Assembly (NCBI RefSeq): GCF_030053135.1
Contig: NZ_CP125652.1
Span: 248,001 to 312,000 of the forward strand
DNA: 64,000 nucleotides
From: Rhizobium sp. BT04
GTDB taxonomy: Bacteria; Pseudomonadota; Alphaproteobacteria; Rhizobiales; Rhizobiaceae
Reading direction: 5' to 3'
This document shows positions 17,366 through 26,577 of the stretch, piece by piece (within the stretch, counting starts at the first letter, position 1; every line of letters starts with the position of its first letter). The notes beneath the pieces are model-generated. The model was not told the DNA's origin, ran no database searches, and saw only the letters and a list, made by a program, of their open reading frames with translations. Both the position numbers and the translations under genes were made by a program.

Positions 17366-19624
17366 CTATTTCGGGTTAATCGCCTGTCGCAACTGCCCGA
17401 TGAGACCTGAGATCTGCTGGTCGTGCGGCCTCAGTCGTGCCAGGACCTCTGCGTATTTCAATGCATCCGGCAAGCGTTGAAGCTTGAGACTGTATTGGAG
17501 AGCCAGGCCTATAATGTCTGCATCATCACCATGCGCCGCCCAGCGGTCCAGATTGTCCAGGGAGTCCTCGGTCCTGCCAACGGAATCGAGAGCGACCGCA
17601 AGTGTAGTCTTGTAGCGCGAGCTTGCAGGATCCAGCCGTACCGCTTCTTCGAGTTCCTTGATCGCATCAGCCATCGCTTTTTTGCGCACCAAGGATAAAG
17701 CATGCCCGTAACGCAGGTCTGCGTGTTCAGGCGAGATCGAGATCGCTTCCCGATAAGTTTGTTCGGAATTGTCGTTTTGTCCGGTCGCCCGATAAAACTC
17801 CGCAAGATTGGCGCGCGAGCCTTCCAGGGTGGGATCGAGAGAAATAGCTCGCCGGAAGGCGGCTTCGGCATCGGCTGTACGCTGTTGGCCGAATAGGAAG
17901 AAGCCATAGTTACTTTGCGTTTCCGCCACGTCAGCGTTCGTTTCGACATAGGCCCGCAAGTCTTCGACAGCTTTTTCAAAGCGGCGTCGCTGATCGCCAA
18001 GGAGATCCATGGGCGTGCTTCCGAGGGCAGTCACTGCTGCCACGCGCACGGCCCGCGTTTCATCGCCAAGCAGATCGCCGATCGCCTCCAGCCTGTGCTC
18101 CGGGGGGATGTTGCCGGCGGCTTCAGCGGCGCCCAGCCTGACGAGCGGATCAGCATCCTGCGAAGCTGCTCGAACGTCGGCGGTGACATCCGTTCCGCCG
18201 ATCCGGCTCATTCTGGCTATCGCGCTGCCTCTGACGATCCCTGCCTGGTCGTGGTCGTCGACGAGCTTGCGGAGTGCCGCCATCGCAGCCTGATCACCAT
18301 TCGTGGTTTCGGCGAAAGCATGGGCGATCGTCGGACGTCTGCGCCACTCGGTTCCATACCATTGGTCCATGCTCTCTGCTGCCCAGGCATTGTCCTTGCC
18401 CGCATGGCAGGTGGTGCACGCATTCGGCGTTCCGAAGTTCGCAGACAGATCGGGTCGAGGAATGACGAACGAATGGTCGCGTCTTGGATCGACCTTCATG
18501 TATGTGCGTTCCGGCATGTGGCAGTTGGCACATTGTGCTCCGGCCGAGCCGACCGGATGGTGGGTGTGGCTCGGCCCGTCGAACAGGCCGCTTGGATCCT
18601 GCTTGACGAAGCGCTCCGGCTTCGTTTGCGTATGGCATTGCGTGCATAGCGCATTGCCCTCGGCCTTCAGGCGGGCATCGTGCGGCCGATGGCAGTCGAT
18701 ACATGTCACCCCCGCCCTTGCCATTTTGCTTTGCTGAAACGAGCCATACTCGAACACCTCGTCGAGGATCTGCCCATCGGGGAAATAAAGATCCTGTCGG
18801 AGCAGCGCAGGAGAGAAGTAGTCGAGAAACGGCTTTCCCGGCTCATAGCCGCCCGAGAGTTTGGCGCGCCTGGAATGGCAGGCAAAGCAGATACTCGCAT
18901 CGACTTTCGGCAAGCCGAAGTCTGGCTTGGAGGAAGACACTTCCTCGGATTTTGCCCACTCGACATGGTTGGCGGCTGGGCCGTGACAAGACTGACAACC
19001 GATGCTGGTGGCGACATAGGTCGAATTGTATTCGTTCGTCGCCGGTTGAAAGTTGGCTTGAGGATCGGTCGAATGGCAGTCAATACAGGTGCGGTTCCAG
19101 CGGTAGAATGGACCCGTCCAATGATACGTCGAGCCCGCTTTGGCTGCTGCGCCATTGCCGAGCCAGAACCACCTGTGTTTGGCTGTATCCCAGGCGACGT
19201 CGAGAGCCTGCAGTCGTCCTCCTCCCATATCAACGAGGTATTGTTGAAGAGGCTCATAGGCGAAGGTGTATTTGACTTCGAACTCAGTTTCCTTGCCGTC
19301 TGGACCTTCAGCTCTGACGAAGAAGCGGCCGTCACGACGGGAGAAAGTCGTAGCAACGCCGTCATGTTCAAACCGAGTATTGAAATTTGCCCGGACAGTC
19401 TTCTCGTCGGCTATAGCCATGGCGTTTGCGTGGTGGGATTTCGCGAAAGCGGTCGCTTGATCACCATGGCAGGACGCGCAAGTCTCTTCGTCTGCGAAAC
19501 CCTGGTGACTCGATATCCGGGAATCTGGAACGGGTGTCGAGAAGCTGTCGGCAGCCAGGCTCCGTCCGGCAAAGCCGAGCAACAGGAAAAGCAGGACACC
19601 TGTTGACCGTACAGTTGCTGCCAC
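17366..19624 (-). CDS. octaheme cytochrome c with HEAT and TPR repeats
   Basis: A 752-residue exported multiheme protein. The GTG start at 19624 has GGAG upstream and gives a signal peptide ending in SLAAD. Eight CxxCH heme sites are visible between about residues 48 and 410: CASCH, CIDCH, CQSCH, CFACH, CIDCH, CTQCH, CANCH and CTTCH. Several distal His are available as sixth ligands. A HEAT-like segment (ARMSRIGGTDVTADVRAASQ, VRVAAVTALGS) and at least four TPRs (SNYGFFLFGQQRTADAEAAF and repeats) follow. The order multiheme domain-HEAT-TPR suggests an electron-transfer enzyme docked to partner proteins. It starts four bases from the phosphatase stop, so the two are co-transcribed. Substrate unknown. 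Confidence 0.88.
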   Translation of the reverse strand: MAATVRSTGVLLFLLLGFAGRSLAADSFSTPVPDSRISSHQGFADEETCASCHGDQATAFAKSHHANAMAIADEKTVRANFNTRFEHDGVATTFSRRDGRFFVRAEGPDGKETEFEVKYTFAYEPLQQYLVDMGGGRLQALDVAWDTAKHRWFWLGNGAAAKAGSTYHWTGPFYRWNRTCIDCHSTDPQANFQPATNEYNSTYVATSIGCQSCHGPAANHVEWAKSEEVSSSKPDFGLPKVDASICFACHSRRAKLSGGYEPGKPFLDYFSPALLRQDLYFPDGQILDEVFEYGSFQQSKMARAGVTCIDCHRPHDARLKAEGNALCTQCHTQTKPERFVKQDPSGLFDGPSHTHHPVGSAGAQCANCHMPERTYMKVDPRRDHSFVIPRPDLSANFGTPNACTTCHAGKDNAWAAESMDQWYGTEWRRRPTIAHAFAETTNGDQAAMAALRKLVDDHDQAGIVRGSAIARMSRIGGTDVTADVRAASQDADPLVRLGAAEAAGNIPPEHRLEAIGDLLGDETRAVRVAAVTALGSTPMDLLGDQRRRFEKAVEDLRAYVETNADVAETQSNYGFFLFGQQRTADAEAAFRRAISLDPTLEGSRANLAEFYRATGQNDNSEQTYREAISISPEHADLRYGHALSLVRKKAMADAIKELEEAVRLDPASSRYKTTLAVALDSVGRTEDSLDNLDRWAAHGDDADIIGLALQYSLKLQRLPDALKYAEVLARLRPHDQQISGLIGQLRQAINPK

Positions 19625-19628
19625 TCAA

Positions 19629-20648
19629 TCACTCCATGTGGACGTGGAAGATCTGCTTCCAGTCGGCTTTCATGTCGATGACGGTCCAGCCGGTGATCGC
19701 GGCTGCATCGAGAGCCTTGTCGAGGCGGCCGAATTCGGTCTTGCGGTCGTACGCGTATTCGCGCTCCGCGTCCGTGTGGTGAACAAGCATGCCCAGGCGC
19801 GCCGGCGCACCCGCCATCGTCGTCCACTGCAGCATTTCCAGGTCGCCGTCGGAATTGCCGAAGGCCGCAATCGGGCGACGGCCGATCTGTTGGTTGATCG
19901 CGACCGGCTTTCCGGCCTTGTCGTCGATGAAGTTGACCTCTGGCAGACGGTGCAAGGTCGGAGTGTCGTCCTGCATCTTGAACTCGGTCTTGATCGAGGA
20001 GCCGACAACCTGCTCCGGCGGGACACCGTAGATCTTTTCCGCCCATGGCCGCATGAACTCCACGCCACCACCCGACACGATGAATGTTTTAAAGCCGTTG
20101 GCGCGCAGGTAGGCCAGAAGCTCGACCATCGGCTGATAGACGAGTTCGGTGTAGGGGCGCTTGAATCGGGGATCGCGTGCCGTGGAAAGCCAGTCGGTCA
20201 CGACCTTCTGGAAATCGTCGTTGGTCATTCCCGCATGGGTGACCATGATGAGCTCGAGAAGGCCTTTTTCGCCAGATGCGGCCAGCGTCTTCATGTCGCC
20301 TTCGAGCACCGCCTTGAATGGCTGTACATCTTTCCATTCCGGATGCGCCGGAGCGAGCGTCTTCACGCGGTCCAAGGCGAAGGCAAGCTGGATGTACATC
20401 GGATGCTCGACCCATAGCGTGCCGTCATTGTCGAACACGGCGATGCGTTCCGGTTCCGGCACGAAGTCGGGCGAACCCGCCTTGCTCACCTTCTCGACGA
20501 AGCCGACGATGGCCGCTTTCGGAGCGGTGCCGTTCCAAGACGGCAGAGGATCGGTCTGGCACAGCGCCGGCGCAGCGACGAGAACGACGGCTGCGACGCC
20601 CAACGCCGCGCTACGCGCCAGACTCAGGAAATCATAGGTCTCGAACAT
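19629..20648 (-). CDS. exported HAD-family phosphatase
   Basis: A 339-residue HAD-superfamily hydrolase. The start MFETYDFLSLARSAALG at 20648 gives an exported protein (cleavage near PALCQ). HAD motif I is IAVFDNDGTLW (nucleophile and acid/base Asp), motif II FIVSGGG, and motif IV AFGNSDGDLEML. Motif I places it among phosphoserine-phosphatase-like or acid phosphatases. The long cap region carries MVTHAGMTNDDFQKVVTDWL. It is translationally coupled to the cytochrome gene downstream and lies about 100 bases after the arylsulfatase. A role in removing phosphate from an exported substrate is inferred. Confidence 0.82.
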   Translation of the reverse strand: MFETYDFLSLARSAALGVAAVVLVAAPALCQTDPLPSWNGTAPKAAIVGFVEKVSKAGSPDFVPEPERIAVFDNDGTLWVEHPMYIQLAFALDRVKTLAPAHPEWKDVQPFKAVLEGDMKTLAASGEKGLLELIMVTHAGMTNDDFQKVVTDWLSTARDPRFKRPYTELVYQPMVELLAYLRANGFKTFIVSGGGVEFMRPWAEKIYGVPPEQVVGSSIKTEFKMQDDTPTLHRLPEVNFIDDKAGKPVAINQQIGRRPIAAFGNSDGDLEMLQWTTMAGAPARLGMLVHHTDAEREYAYDRKTEFGRLDKALDAAAITGWTVIDMKADWKQIFHVHME

Positions 20649-20745
20649 CTGGAGTCCTCCCGTGGTTTGGTGACAGCTTCGTTCCTTGGATACGCTCCCC
20701 GAACATGCGGCGGCCCCGGTTTGAGCCGGGGCCGCCAATCGCATC

Positions 20746-22416
20746 CTAGTTGCCGGTCGGCAAAGAAATGGCGACGCCTTCCTTCCCAAGCTGCTCGCGC
20801 ACCCACTGGAACCGCTCATAGTTCGATAGCGTGATCGGGCCAGTATAGGTCAGGCTCTGCTGTTTGCGTGGCGGATACTGTACGTACGTGGCCATGATCT
20901 TCTTCAGTTCCTCCCCCATGATCACGCCCATCCAGGTCCGCTCGGTAAAGTTGTTCATGAAAATGTCGTAGCGTTCCTGCGGGTCCTGCCACAAATCGAA
21001 CACCTGGGGTACGGTGGCGACATATTTCTCCGCGCCCTTCCAGCCGAGGTTGGAATCGACGGCGAGCCCACCGGTCGAGGCTCCGTCATCGCCACGGATA
21101 TTGAACGCGAACTTGTAATTGTTGACACGGATCGCCCCCGGCGAGAGCTCGTTTTCGGTAAAGTAGAACCATGATTTGCGTGCCGACTTGCCCGTGCCGA
21201 GCAGGATCGGCGACATGTCATAGCTGTCGAAGATGATCGGCTTGTCTTCGCGGTCCTTGTCCGGCAAGGGTACGCTGCCGACCGAGGCGAAGGTAGCCAT
21301 CAGATCGAGACCGCCAACGATGTCGTGGTTCTTGGTGTCAGGTTTGATCTTGCCAGGCCACACTGCGATTGCGGGAACGCGATTGCCGCCCTCGCGCAAG
21401 GTGCCCTTGGTGCCGCGAAACGGGGTGTATCCGGCATCGGGATAAACGTCCTGCCAGGCTCCGTTGTCGGTCGTGTAGAAAACCAGCGTGTTTCGGTCCA
21501 TGCCAGTTTCACGCAGCTTGTCCATGATCCTGCCGATGTGCGTGTCAAGCTCGACGATCGAGTCTGCATATTTCGACTTCGAGAGCGACTTATGCTCGAA
21601 TTCCGGTGCTGGCATGTTAGGCTGGTGCACCTTCATGAAGTTGACGTTGATGAAGAACGGCTGGTCTGGCTTTTTCGAAGCCGTGTCGAGAAATTCGATC
21701 GCCGCCTTCTCGACGTAACCATCGAAGAACGGAATGCCGACTACACCTTCCTTGCCGTCGATTACCGGTGTGTTGACGTACTGACCGTTGATCTTGAAGT
21801 CCTCCTTGACCTCGCCACCGGCCTTGCCGGAGAGGGAGCCCTTCGTAACCTTCTGGAACATAGCCCGCAGTTCCGGATCCATGTCCGGAAACCACGTCGG
21901 ATCGGCATAGGTGTAGGCGTTGAGATGATAGAGGCCGACATATTTCATCTCATCGTAGCCCTGGGCGATCGGTAGCGCATAATCCGCTTCCCCGAGATGC
22001 CACTTTCCCGTGAAGTAGGTCTGATATCCGCCGCGCTTCAGTACCGAGGCTAGCGTCCATTCGGCGGCGGGGAGACCACCACCCTGGCCTTGGAAGGCCA
22101 CCGTGGTCATGCCGCTTCTGTTCGGAATGCGTCCGGTCTGCATGGCAGCACGGCCAGGCGTGCAGCTCGGCTGCGCATAGAACGAAAAGAAGGTCATTCC
22201 TTCGTCGGCAAGCGCGTCGATGTTCGGGGTCGGCATTCCCCGTCCTTCGCCGCCGCCATACGGGCCAAGATCGCCGTAGCCGGTGTCGTCGGACACGATG
22301 AACAGGATGTTGGGCTTTTTCTGTGCCTCTTGAGCCTGCACTGGGGTGAATGCGCTGTAGAGAGCGGCCGTAGCAGTCAAGGCACCAAAGCCGTAGCTGA
22401 GGATCATGCGATGCAT
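20746..22416 (-). CDS. arylsulfatase (type I, formylglycine)
   Basis: A 556-residue exported sulfatase of the alkaline-phosphatase superfamily. The start at 22416 has GGGAGGAG upstream, and the signal peptide ends near VQAQE. The N-terminal metal site ILFIVSDDTGYGD is followed by the sulfatase signature SCTPGRAAMQTGR, where Cys85 would be converted to formylglycine (CxPxR). TGKWHLG and a second metal segment FYTTDNGAW complete the site. Type I sulfatases need a formylglycine-generating enzyme, which is not encoded in this window. It is the first gene of the minus-strand cluster, facing the histidine kinase gene, and would release sulfate from an aryl or sugar ester in the periplasm. Confidence 0.92.
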   Translation of the reverse strand: MHRMILSYGFGALTATAALYSAFTPVQAQEAQKKPNILFIVSDDTGYGDLGPYGGGEGRGMPTPNIDALADEGMTFFSFYAQPSCTPGRAAMQTGRIPNRSGMTTVAFQGQGGGLPAAEWTLASVLKRGGYQTYFTGKWHLGEADYALPIAQGYDEMKYVGLYHLNAYTYADPTWFPDMDPELRAMFQKVTKGSLSGKAGGEVKEDFKINGQYVNTPVIDGKEGVVGIPFFDGYVEKAAIEFLDTASKKPDQPFFINVNFMKVHQPNMPAPEFEHKSLSKSKYADSIVELDTHIGRIMDKLRETGMDRNTLVFYTTDNGAWQDVYPDAGYTPFRGTKGTLREGGNRVPAIAVWPGKIKPDTKNHDIVGGLDLMATFASVGSVPLPDKDREDKPIIFDSYDMSPILLGTGKSARKSWFYFTENELSPGAIRVNNYKFAFNIRGDDGASTGGLAVDSNLGWKGAEKYVATVPQVFDLWQDPQERYDIFMNNFTERTWMGVIMGEELKKIMATYVQYPPRKQQSLTYTGPITLSNYERFQWVREQLGKEGVAISLPTGN

Positions 22417-22775
22417 TTTCTTCTCCTCCCTTTGAGCGTTCCGGCCGGACGATGATTCACCGAGATGCACAGCGGCAACCAATGAGTGACGGAGGTCGTG
22501 TGTTCACATGGAATTCAATCGAAACGGCTGGGGCAATCCTAAATTCCGCACGCCAGTTCAGGCTGGAACGGCGTCCAGCTCAAGTGTCCATTGCGGCCAA
22601 AGACACCCATAACGAGCACCCTACCTAACGGCGGTCCCCCGCGATATTGTACCTTCGGGCAACGCGGCTCTTTGTGATCTTCGCCACGGCGGCTGGCCAG
22701 GCGGTCTCGATGTCGGCGCGGATGACGCTGCTTGGCTAACCTGCTATTATCGCTCCGCCTGTGGGGGCAGGGACG
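22417..22775. other. divergent promoter region, sulfatase / histidine kinase
   Basis: About 360 bases between the divergent arylsulfatase and sensor kinase genes. No gene is supported. It must contain both promoters and is the natural place for a binding site of the FixJ-like regulator. I could not pick out a clear dyad. Confidence 0.5.
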
Positions 22776-24662
22776 ATGGGTAGGGTTCACAATGGGAAGG
22801 TTCGATCGAGCCGATTTGCCCGGAGTCAGGTCGCACTCTGTTGCCTGTTGCTTGTGATCCTCGCCGCCGCACCAGCCGTCTCGATGGAGATCGTTGGCCG
22901 GGTTCCGCGCATACTCATCCTTTATCCCTATGACGAAAGGATCGCGGCAACGACTGCTGCGGGAGAGGCTGTGAGAACCCGGCTGCTGGAAGCCACCACA
23001 GGCAAGATCGATATTTTTTCGGAGTTTCTCGACCTTTCGAGATTTCCGGAAGAGACCCACGTCGCTGGGATGGCACGCTATCTCACCGATAAATATGCCG
23101 ATCGCCGCCCGGATGTGGTGATTGCGCTTGGCGAGGAATCGGCAAGCTTCATCGTCCCCAACCGCGAGACCATCGCCCCCGGCGCGCGCATAGTTGTCAC
23201 CGGATTCAGCAGCTCCACCGCTCGGGCGATGCGCTTGCCGAGCGATGTGGTCGGGGCCTTCAACGAGTATGACATCACAAAGACGCTTGAGATGGCTCGC
23301 AGTCTTCAGCCGAAGGCACGGCATCTTTTCATCATCGGGGGATCGGCAGACTTCGACCGTGCGTGGCTCGCAACGGCTCGTGACGATCTTAGGGATTTGG
23401 CCAAGGACTATGAAACCACCTACCTGGAGGATTTGACGATCGACGAATTCGTCGAGCGTGCCGCTCACCTTCCGCCCGACAGCATCGTCCTGGCCCTGAC
23501 GATCTTTAGAGATCACACCGGCCGCAATTTTATTCCGCGCGAAGCCATCAAACAGATATCGGCAACTGCCAGCGCACCAGTCTACGGTCCTTATCCCACT
23601 TACATCGACTACGGCATCGTCGGAGGCAACATGGTCACGTTCGAGTCGCTGGGCTTGACGGTGGCCGACCTTGCCGTCGATGCGATTGCCGGTAAGCCGA
23701 TTGCCAGTGTCGATGTACCGCAGACTTATATTGCAGATGCGAGGCAGCTCGAGCGCTGGGGGTTGTCGGAGGACAAACTTCCGCCCGGAACGATCCAGTG
23801 GTTCAGGGAAAAAACACTCTGGGAGGAGCACTGGGTGGTGATCCTCGCCATAATCACCGTCATCGCCGCGCAAGGCGTCGTCATTGCCGGCCTGCTTGCC
23901 GAACGCCGTCGCCGCCGTGCTGCGGAACTGGAATCGCGTGTTCGTCTCCTCGAACTGGTGCATCTCAACCAGTCCGCGACGGCGGGCGCGTTGACAGCGT
24001 CCATTGCACATGAACTCAACCAGCCACTCGGCGCGATCCGCAGCAACGCCGAGGCGGCAGAGCTCCTACTCCGGGGCGAGAGGCCCGATCTCAAACTCAT
24101 TCAACAGATTGTCGCAGACATTCTCGATGACGATCAGCGTGCCGGCGATATCATTCTCCGATTGAGGGGGCTGCTTAAGAAGCGCAGCGAGATTGATTGG
24201 CAGGAGTTCGACCTCAATGAGGTAATCCACAGCGCGATCCGCATTCTCCACCCCGAAGCCGAACGGCGAAACATCCTGGTAAGCTCCAGCGGCCCGACGG
24301 AGGAATTGCATGTCCGAGCCGACAAGGTCCATATCCAGCAAGTCATTCTCAACCTCGCAACCAATGCGATGGATGCCATGCTCGACGTGGCGGCGACCGA
24401 GAGAAGGCTGGTGGTCCAGACCCGTCTCACCCAGGAATCCAAGGTCGAGCTGTCGATTTCCGATACCGGCCGCGGCATCCCCAGCGAAAAGCTCGTCGGT
24501 GTTTTTGAGGCATTCTATACGACGAAGCCGACCGGCACCGGGCTTGGTCTTCCGATCGCACGGATGATCGTCGAAGCCTACGCCGGCAAGATATGGGCGG
24601 ACAACAATCCGGAGGGCGGCGCGGTTTTCCGTTTCGTCCTGCCGCTTGCGCGGAGTCGATAG
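22776..24662 (+). CDS. sensor histidine kinase with ABC-binding-protein sensor domain
   Basis: A 628-residue membrane kinase. A signal-anchor stretch (VALCCLLLVILAAAPAVSM) leads into a periplasmic domain of the ABC_sub_bind type (RILILYPYDERIAATTAAGE, PDVVIALGEESASFIV). A transmembrane helix follows at about 353-376 (WVVILAIITVIAAQGVVIAG). The cytoplasmic HisKA has IAHELNQPLGAI with the phosphoaccepting His412. The HATPase has N (ILNLATNAMDAML), G1 (ISDTGRGIP) and G2 (GTGLGLPIARMIVEAYAG) boxes. The ATG at 22776 is preferred to a GTG at 22761. The response regulator starts two bases after its stop. The ligand is unknown but may be a substrate or product of the facing exported enzymes. Confidence 0.9.
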   Translation: MGRVHNGKVRSSRFARSQVALCCLLLVILAAAPAVSMEIVGRVPRILILYPYDERIAATTAAGEAVRTRLLEATTGKIDIFSEFLDLSRFPEETHVAGMARYLTDKYADRRPDVVIALGEESASFIVPNRETIAPGARIVVTGFSSSTARAMRLPSDVVGAFNEYDITKTLEMARSLQPKARHLFIIGGSADFDRAWLATARDDLRDLAKDYETTYLEDLTIDEFVERAAHLPPDSIVLALTIFRDHTGRNFIPREAIKQISATASAPVYGPYPTYIDYGIVGGNMVTFESLGLTVADLAVDAIAGKPIASVDVPQTYIADARQLERWGLSEDKLPPGTIQWFREKTLWEEHWVVILAIITVIAAQGVVIAGLLAERRRRRAAELESRVRLLELVHLNQSATAGALTASIAHELNQPLGAIRSNAEAAELLLRGERPDLKLIQQIVADILDDDQRAGDIILRLRGLLKKRSEIDWQEFDLNEVIHSAIRILHPEAERRNILVSSSGPTEELHVRADKVHIQQVILNLATNAMDAMLDVAATERRLVVQTRLTQESKVELSISDTGRGIPSEKLVGVFEAFYTTKPTGTGLGLPIARMIVEAYAGKIWADNNPEGGAVFRFVLPLARSR

Positions 24663-24664
24663 CC

Positions 24665-25300
24665 ATGGGTCCTATCATTCACATCGTCGATGACGACCAG
24701 TCATTCCGAACCGCGATCGGGCGAATGATCGAGGCGTCCGGATTCCGGGTGGCGCTCTATGAATCAGGCGAACAGTTTCTCGCGCATCTGCCGAATGCCG
24801 GGCCAGGCTGCATCCTTCTCGATCTCCAATTGCCTGGTCTGAGCGGATCTGACCTGCAGAGCCGTCTTGCGGAGACTGTCCCGCTGCTGCCGATCATCTA
24901 CCTGACGGGCGAAGGCGACATTCAAGCCAGCGTCCGGGCAATCAAGGCGGGTGCGGAAGACTTCCTGGAGAAGCCGGCATCGGGCAAGACCGTAGTGGAG
25001 GCGATCGACCGAGCGCTGCTCCAGTACGAAAGACGACGTATGGCATATGATCGCATCCATACATTCGAGACTCTCCTGGCAAACCTGACACCGCGCGAAG
25101 CGCAGGTTTTCGATTTGATTGTTCGCGGTAAGCTCAACAAGCAAATCGCCTACGCCCTCGGAACGTCCGAGAGAACGGTCAAGGCCCACCGCCACTGCGT
25201 CATGGAAAAGCTCGGGGCGCGTTCGCTTGCCGAGGCGGTGTCAATCGCCGAAAGAATGGGACGTCTCGAACCCGCGTCAAACCCACCGCGTCACGTCTGA
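24665..25300 (+). CDS. FixJ-family response regulator
   Basis: A 211-residue receiver-LuxR regulator. The receiver has the acidic pair in IHIVDDDQSF, phosphoacceptor Asp53 (ILLDLQLPG), a Thr in IYLTGEGD and Lys in FLEKPA. The LuxR/GerE HTH is LTPREAQVFDLIVRGKLNKQ with SERTVKAHR. It is the partner of the kinase immediately upstream. Likely targets are the divergent arylsulfatase cluster and its own operon; this is inferred from position. Confidence 0.92.
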   Translation: MGPIIHIVDDDQSFRTAIGRMIEASGFRVALYESGEQFLAHLPNAGPGCILLDLQLPGLSGSDLQSRLAETVPLLPIIYLTGEGDIQASVRAIKAGAEDFLEKPASGKTVVEAIDRALLQYERRRMAYDRIHTFETLLANLTPREAQVFDLIVRGKLNKQIAYALGTSERTVKAHRHCVMEKLGARSLAEAVSIAERMGRLEPASNPPRHV

Positions 25301-25339
25301 ACGCGGAAACGCTTCCCTTTAGGACAGTATCGGAGAGCC

Positions 25340-25786
25340 TTGGACGGCTCTATCATCGATAGAGCCGGTCGCCTTCTCGGCTGGCTGAAGCGAGGCACAA
25401 AATTGGAACTCCCACCAAGCATAGTGGCTGTCGTGGAAGACGATCCGAGCATGCGCAGGAGCGTCCGGAGGTTGCTGAATGCCTATGGCTTTTTGACCGA
25501 GGAATATTCGTCCGCCGAGGCATTTCTGAGCCGCGACGCCGCGAGCAAGGTTGAATGCCTCGTGCTGGATATTGATCTCGGCGGTATGTCCGGGATAGAG
25601 CTGCAGCGACGATTGAGGGATTCCGGTTCCAAGCTTCCGGTAATTTTCATCACGGCTCTCGAAGAGAGTGCAGTGGAAGCAGACGCGGTGCAAGCGGGAT
25701 GCATCGCCTATCTGCATAAGCCGTTTCCAGGTGCCTTGCTGATCAACGCCGTTAACAAGGCACTGGCGGCTTCCACGTCCGATTGA
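25340..25786 (+). CDS. single-domain response regulator
   Basis: A receiver-only protein of about 120-148 residues. The fold is clear: VVEDDPSMRRSVRRLLNAYG, phosphoacceptor Asp in LVLDIDLGGMSG, Thr in IFITALEE and Lys in YLHKPFPG. The start is uncertain: the longest form begins at TTG 25340 with GGAGAG upstream and adds about 28 residues before the receiver. It follows the FixJ-like gene by 39 bases in the same orientation and has no output domain. It may be a phosphate sink or phosphorelay component for the upstream kinase, or a second input. Confidence 0.85.
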   Translation: MDGSIIDRAGRLLGWLKRGTKLELPPSIVAVVEDDPSMRRSVRRLLNAYGFLTEEYSSAEAFLSRDAASKVECLVLDIDLGGMSGIELQRRLRDSGSKLPVIFITALEESAVEADAVQAGCIAYLHKPFPGALLINAVNKALAASTSD

Positions 25787-26027
25787 ACGGCAAATATGAG
25801 CCTTCCATAGCGCCTTCTCCAATGCAAGCATCGGCCGCTCCGCGACGAAGGCGATCACTTTCTCGTATGGAAGGCGGACGTCGACATGGCGAGGGTGCTC
25901 TTCTGGCAGTGCGCGAAGTACCCGTTCGGACAGAACAGCAGAGTCTTGAACGATCTTCCACCTTCCGGCTTCGACGCCGGCATTTCCGCAGAGCCGATAT
26001 CGCTCGAACAGGTTCGGCATCACCGGA

Positions 26028-26317
26028 GCGTCGATAGTCGCCGTCGGTCCGCCGGTGATGCGTGTCGCAGAGCAGCATCAGGTTGGACGGGTCTTTGGAG
26101 CTTGGGGGGAGAGGATGACATCTAGGCGAAGGCCCTTGGGAGCGTCCGAAACGATGTGCACGATATAGGCGGTGTTAAGGTCTGACTTGCCAGAGATGAG
26201 GTCGCCGATGAAGAGCTTGTTGCAAAATGCACATCGCCCGGCCGAACGAGCCCAGACGATGGCCTTTCACGTTCGGCGAAATTGCTGCTTCGCAGCGTCG
26301 CGGACGACTTCTGTCAT
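26028..26317 (-). pseudogene. HNH endonuclease remnant, Cap5-like N-terminus
   Basis: Reading the minus strand from an ATG at 26317 gives a short leader, an in-frame TGA, then KAIVWARSAGRCAFCNKLF and later LNTAYIVHIVSDAPKG. A frameshift near 26090 is needed to continue into DPSNLMLLCDTHHR. The paired Cys of RCAFC, the AHI-like VHIVSD and CDTHH are the treble-clef residues of an HNH nuclease. The spacing and PKGxRxDxxLSPQ linker resemble the nuclease half of HNH-SAVED (Cap5) anti-phage effectors. At least one stop and one or two frameshifts disable it, and no SAVED domain is left. The Cap5 link is from memory of the family, not a search. Confidence 0.6.
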
Positions 26318-26577
26318 GTGGCCAAGGTGTCTTTCATATCAACCGCTACTTCGGCGTCTTTCATGGCATTCCTCAGCTCTACAGATGGCTGGCGCCCACG
26401 TTACCGAAGTGATGCAATTATGATGAACTAGAAATCGCTTGTTGGACTGTGTCTTTCAATATTGAGGCGACCGTTACATTTTCAGAATGTGTCGAACTAA
26501 CTTCTCATTCGAGGTGAACGGCTTGGATTTTGTCTTCGACGATCTGATGATGATCTATCTTGTTGATCTAGCTCTGT

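Noticed and set aside
22539..24011. 490-codon open frame antisense to the sensor kinase
   Set aside because: It lies opposite well-conserved kinase coding sequence, has no family features and the Arg/Gly/Asp-rich composition of a GC-rich shadow frame.
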